Source: Powellomyces hirtus (Eukaryota; Chytridiomycota; Chytridiomycetes; Spizellomycetales; Powellomycetaceae). From it: 64,000 bases of DNA. Shown here piece after piece: positions 61,881-64,000 of this stretch. The translations under genes were made by a program, and so were the position numbers. The stretch spans positions 186,001-250,000 of the forward strand of contig JAHLKG010000027.1 of the NCBI GenBank assembly GCA_025526995.1, given 5' to 3'. Positions within the stretch are counted from its first letter, which is position 1, and every line of letters starts with the position of its first letter. A model generated the notes under the pieces. It did no database searches. It was given only the letters and a program-made list of their open reading frames with translations, and was not told where the DNA came from.

Positions 61881-63244
61881 CTACTCCTTCTCCACTCTCC
61901 CCGGTTTCAAAAACCTCATCGGCACCAACCCTTTGCCGCCTCGCGTCGCATTCACCGCAATACACAACCCATCATCCAGATAATGCTGGACCAGGACCGC
62001 ATCGCCGGCTTTCAGCTGCAGGTCATCCGTCGAGACGGGCAACTGGTCGCGGATGCCGTAGTATTCCGTAAAGGTCGCGACCGACGCGCGCGGATCGTTG
62101 TCGTCGTAGGAGGGCGGCAGGGTGGTGGTCGCCGTGCGTTCTAGTTCGAGCGCAATAGACGGTGGCGCCAGCGGTGGGGCCCGCGTGGGTGGGGCGGGGA
62201 TGGGAGGGACCGCGGTGGCTGAGGGAACCGGTGAGGGGGCAGCTGCGTGCCGGTAGGTATCTGGATACGCTTCGGAATAGTAAGCGAGGGAAGGTGATGG
62301 GGAGGGTGCGTCCCGGTACGTTTGGTTGCGGAATGCTGCTACGGGAGGTTGATAATAAGTGTCCTGGTGCATCTCTGGGTGGAACGATGGTAGCATCATT
62401 TGTTGCAGATGATGGTGCTCGAGATTCTGGAAAGACTCAACGGGGGAATGGCCGAGTGGTGGTGCCGCGGGTAACTGTTGTCGAGGGGTGTCCGGGTCCG
62501 GGAATACGTCAGCGAACGTGAGCGCGTCCCCCTTGTCGCCGCCGCCGCCGCTGCCGCCCCAGCTACCCTTTCGGCGTTTCCAGCACACCAAAACGGCCAC
62601 GGCGCTAGCGAGCACGAGGACGAGACCGACCACCATGCCGGCAATCAAACCAGGAGCTGCAGCGGATGACGACGACGACGACGACGACCCCGCGATTTGA
62701 TTCTCATTCGAGTTCGTCGTCGGAGTAGGCGACGCTACTGTTGACGAGGCTGTTGGTGATCGCGTTGCCGCCACGGTCCCCACAACCGATGTCGTTGCCG
62801 ACGGCACATTGGGGAACAAGCCCGACAAGCTCAACACCCCCGTCGCAAACCGCCGGGGAGTGTACACGGCGGGCTTGAGCCAGCAATCGGTTTCATTCCA
62901 CGTCGCATAGAAACATCGGGGTTCCGTCTGGCACGCCGACATGCATTCCGTGCTCGTTCTCTTGTCCTGATAATGAGCAAAGTACTTGTTGACGTCGGGC
63001 CCGGGAAGATCCCCAACGACGACATGGTCTGGAGCGAGAGAAAAGATGGTATGGTAGCCTCGCTGGGGAAGCGGATGCAAAGAAGAATATTAAAATTGAT
63101 AATGCATCGGTGAAATATATAGCGTCCCTCACTTACATTGCTGGGTGCCAGTATTCGCAGAAAACAATCTTTGGTAACCTCATCAAAACCCCACCAATTG
63201 CACAGCGAGAGTCTACCTTGGCAAAGACCGGCACTAATTGACAT
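61881..63244 (-). CDS. Membrane protein with PAN-like ectodomain and C-terminal SH3
   Basis: Two exons (63137-63244 and 61881-63062) give 429 residues from the ATG at 63242-63244 (MSISAGLCQGRLSLCNWWGF). The upstream frame is hydrophobic (FLIDVFFFLGVFVRFCD) but has no ATG, so a missing 5' exon could supply a signal peptide. The outer part contains Cys pairs with a pattern like PAN/Apple or WSC modules (CMSACQTEPRCFYATWNETD), then a Ser/Thr-rich stalk. The helix is APGLIAGMVVGLVLVLASAV, followed by CWKRRK. The tail is Pro/Ser/His-rich, then an SH3 domain: LKAGDAVLVQHYLDDGLCIA and GGKGLVPMRFLKPG. SH3 tails on wall sensors are known in fungi (Sho1); this layout is similar, but the ectodomain is different. 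Confidence 0.78.
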
Positions 63245-64000
63245 ATCACAAAAGCGCACAAAAACACCCAAGAAAAAAAATACATCAATGAGAAAGCAAG
63301 TCCATCCGTGTTTCAAATTCGGATTCCTCTCTTTCAGTATCTCTCACCATGTGCACGGATTCTCACTTCTCAATGTAGTCTCCGTAGGAATTCCTTTTGT
63401 AGACGGTAAATCGACATTCCTAAATTGATGTAATACATTATATGTTCAATAAAAGCAACCCCACACATATCAGCCCGCGCGTCAGTCAGCACATTGCTGG
63501 GGATGCCCCAAATACATGTCCCATGGGACGGATCTCTCTCTCTCTATATAAATATAACGCACCATGCATATCGGTACACTTGCCGCGACCCAGTGATGGG
63601 ACACAGCTCGACAGGGGCCTGGGATTGGCCGCCTGTGACTGCCCAAGAGCAGATCAGGAAGAGCGACGCTGCGACGGATGAAAAGTGGGGTTGTGACATT
63701 TTTTGTGCGGGGAGATGTGCTGCGATGAGGTTCTTTTTTGTCTCAGTGGGGTGGTTGGGTTTTGGGTGGAGGCTAGGTAGTTATTGTCTGTCCATCTGCC
63801 AAATCCTACTACGGTATAAGCTAACAAAACCGGGAATCTATTTCCGTTGGTGCCGATTTGAAGGATAAGTCGCAGAGAAGGGGAGAGGACAAGAGAGACG
63901 ACATGAGATGAGCGCCCACAACCGCATGGGGCGCCGGGGAAAGCATGGGCCCGTAGGGAAAGTTTGTTGCTCTGCCGGCCGTGCATTGCAGAGACGATGG
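63245..64000. other. Upstream region of the SH3 gene; no other gene seen
   Basis: About 750 bp to the window end. A TATA-like stretch (TATATAAATATAA, 63545-63557) lies about 300 bp upstream of the SH3 gene ATG. Open frames on both strands lack protein character. Confidence 0.4.

Noticed and set aside
63442..63868. Overlapping + frames near the window end
   Set aside because: No motif, splice pattern or start context supports a gene; the region is better explained as a promoter of the SH3 gene.

Overview
The window looks like nuclear DNA of a fungus, most likely an early-diverging zoosporic lineage (chytrid-type). The basis is short GT-AG introns (mostly 55-100 nt), a Mif2-type CENP-C, a Cdc4/Mlc1-type myosin light chain, a Crz1-type zinc-finger factor, and a gene for a Cache/HAMP-type membrane sensor, which Dikarya rarely carry. 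The lineage call is inference; that this is a eukaryotic nuclear segment is clear. I recognise 22 protein genes and one tRNA. Nearly all carry introns, and for ten multi-exon genes the exons I joined by splice signals give a coding length divisible by three and an uninterrupted frame. I saw no transposon, rRNA or CRISPR array.

Layout. 0.3-12 kb: acylphosphatase (+), CENP-C/Mif2 (-), a CaMKK/Ssp1-like kinase (+) and a PARP-like/B-box protein (+). 12-22 kb: CCDC47-type ER protein (-), Cache-HAMP sensor without an output domain (-), PAS-kinase-like kinase (+), 3-hydroxyacyl-CoA dehydratase PHS1 (+), phosphoglycolate/p-nitrophenyl phosphatase (-), myosin essential light chain (+). 22-29 kb: a cysteine-knuckle protein (-) and the CAF-1 large subunit with an unusual helical C-terminal extension (-). 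29-36 kb: WD40-inositol polyphosphate 5-phosphatase (+) and a small YABBY/HMG-like protein (+). 36-46 kb: KDM5/JARID1 demethylase (-), AMPK beta subunit (+), COX6A (-). 46-64 kb: Ubp15/USP7 deubiquitinase (+), a proline-rich membrane protein (+), a low-complexity protein (-), tRNA-Gly(CCC) (+), Crz1-like factor (+), TMEM97/EXPERA protein (-), and a single-pass membrane protein with a C-terminal SH3 domain (-).

The genes do not form a pathway cluster; this is an ordinary eukaryotic gene neighbourhood. There are loose themes: chromatin (CENP-C, CAF-1, KDM5, YABBY/HMG-like), energy and calcium signalling (CaMKK-like kinase, AMPK beta, PAS-kinase-like kinase, Crz1-like) and membrane sensing. The strongest candidates for something undescribed are the PARP-like/B-box fusion, the CAF-1 extension, the output-less sensor, the YABBY-like protein, a 26-bp perfect inverted repeat near the tRNA, and a possible broken CIDE-N-like frame at 29.2-29.5 kb.
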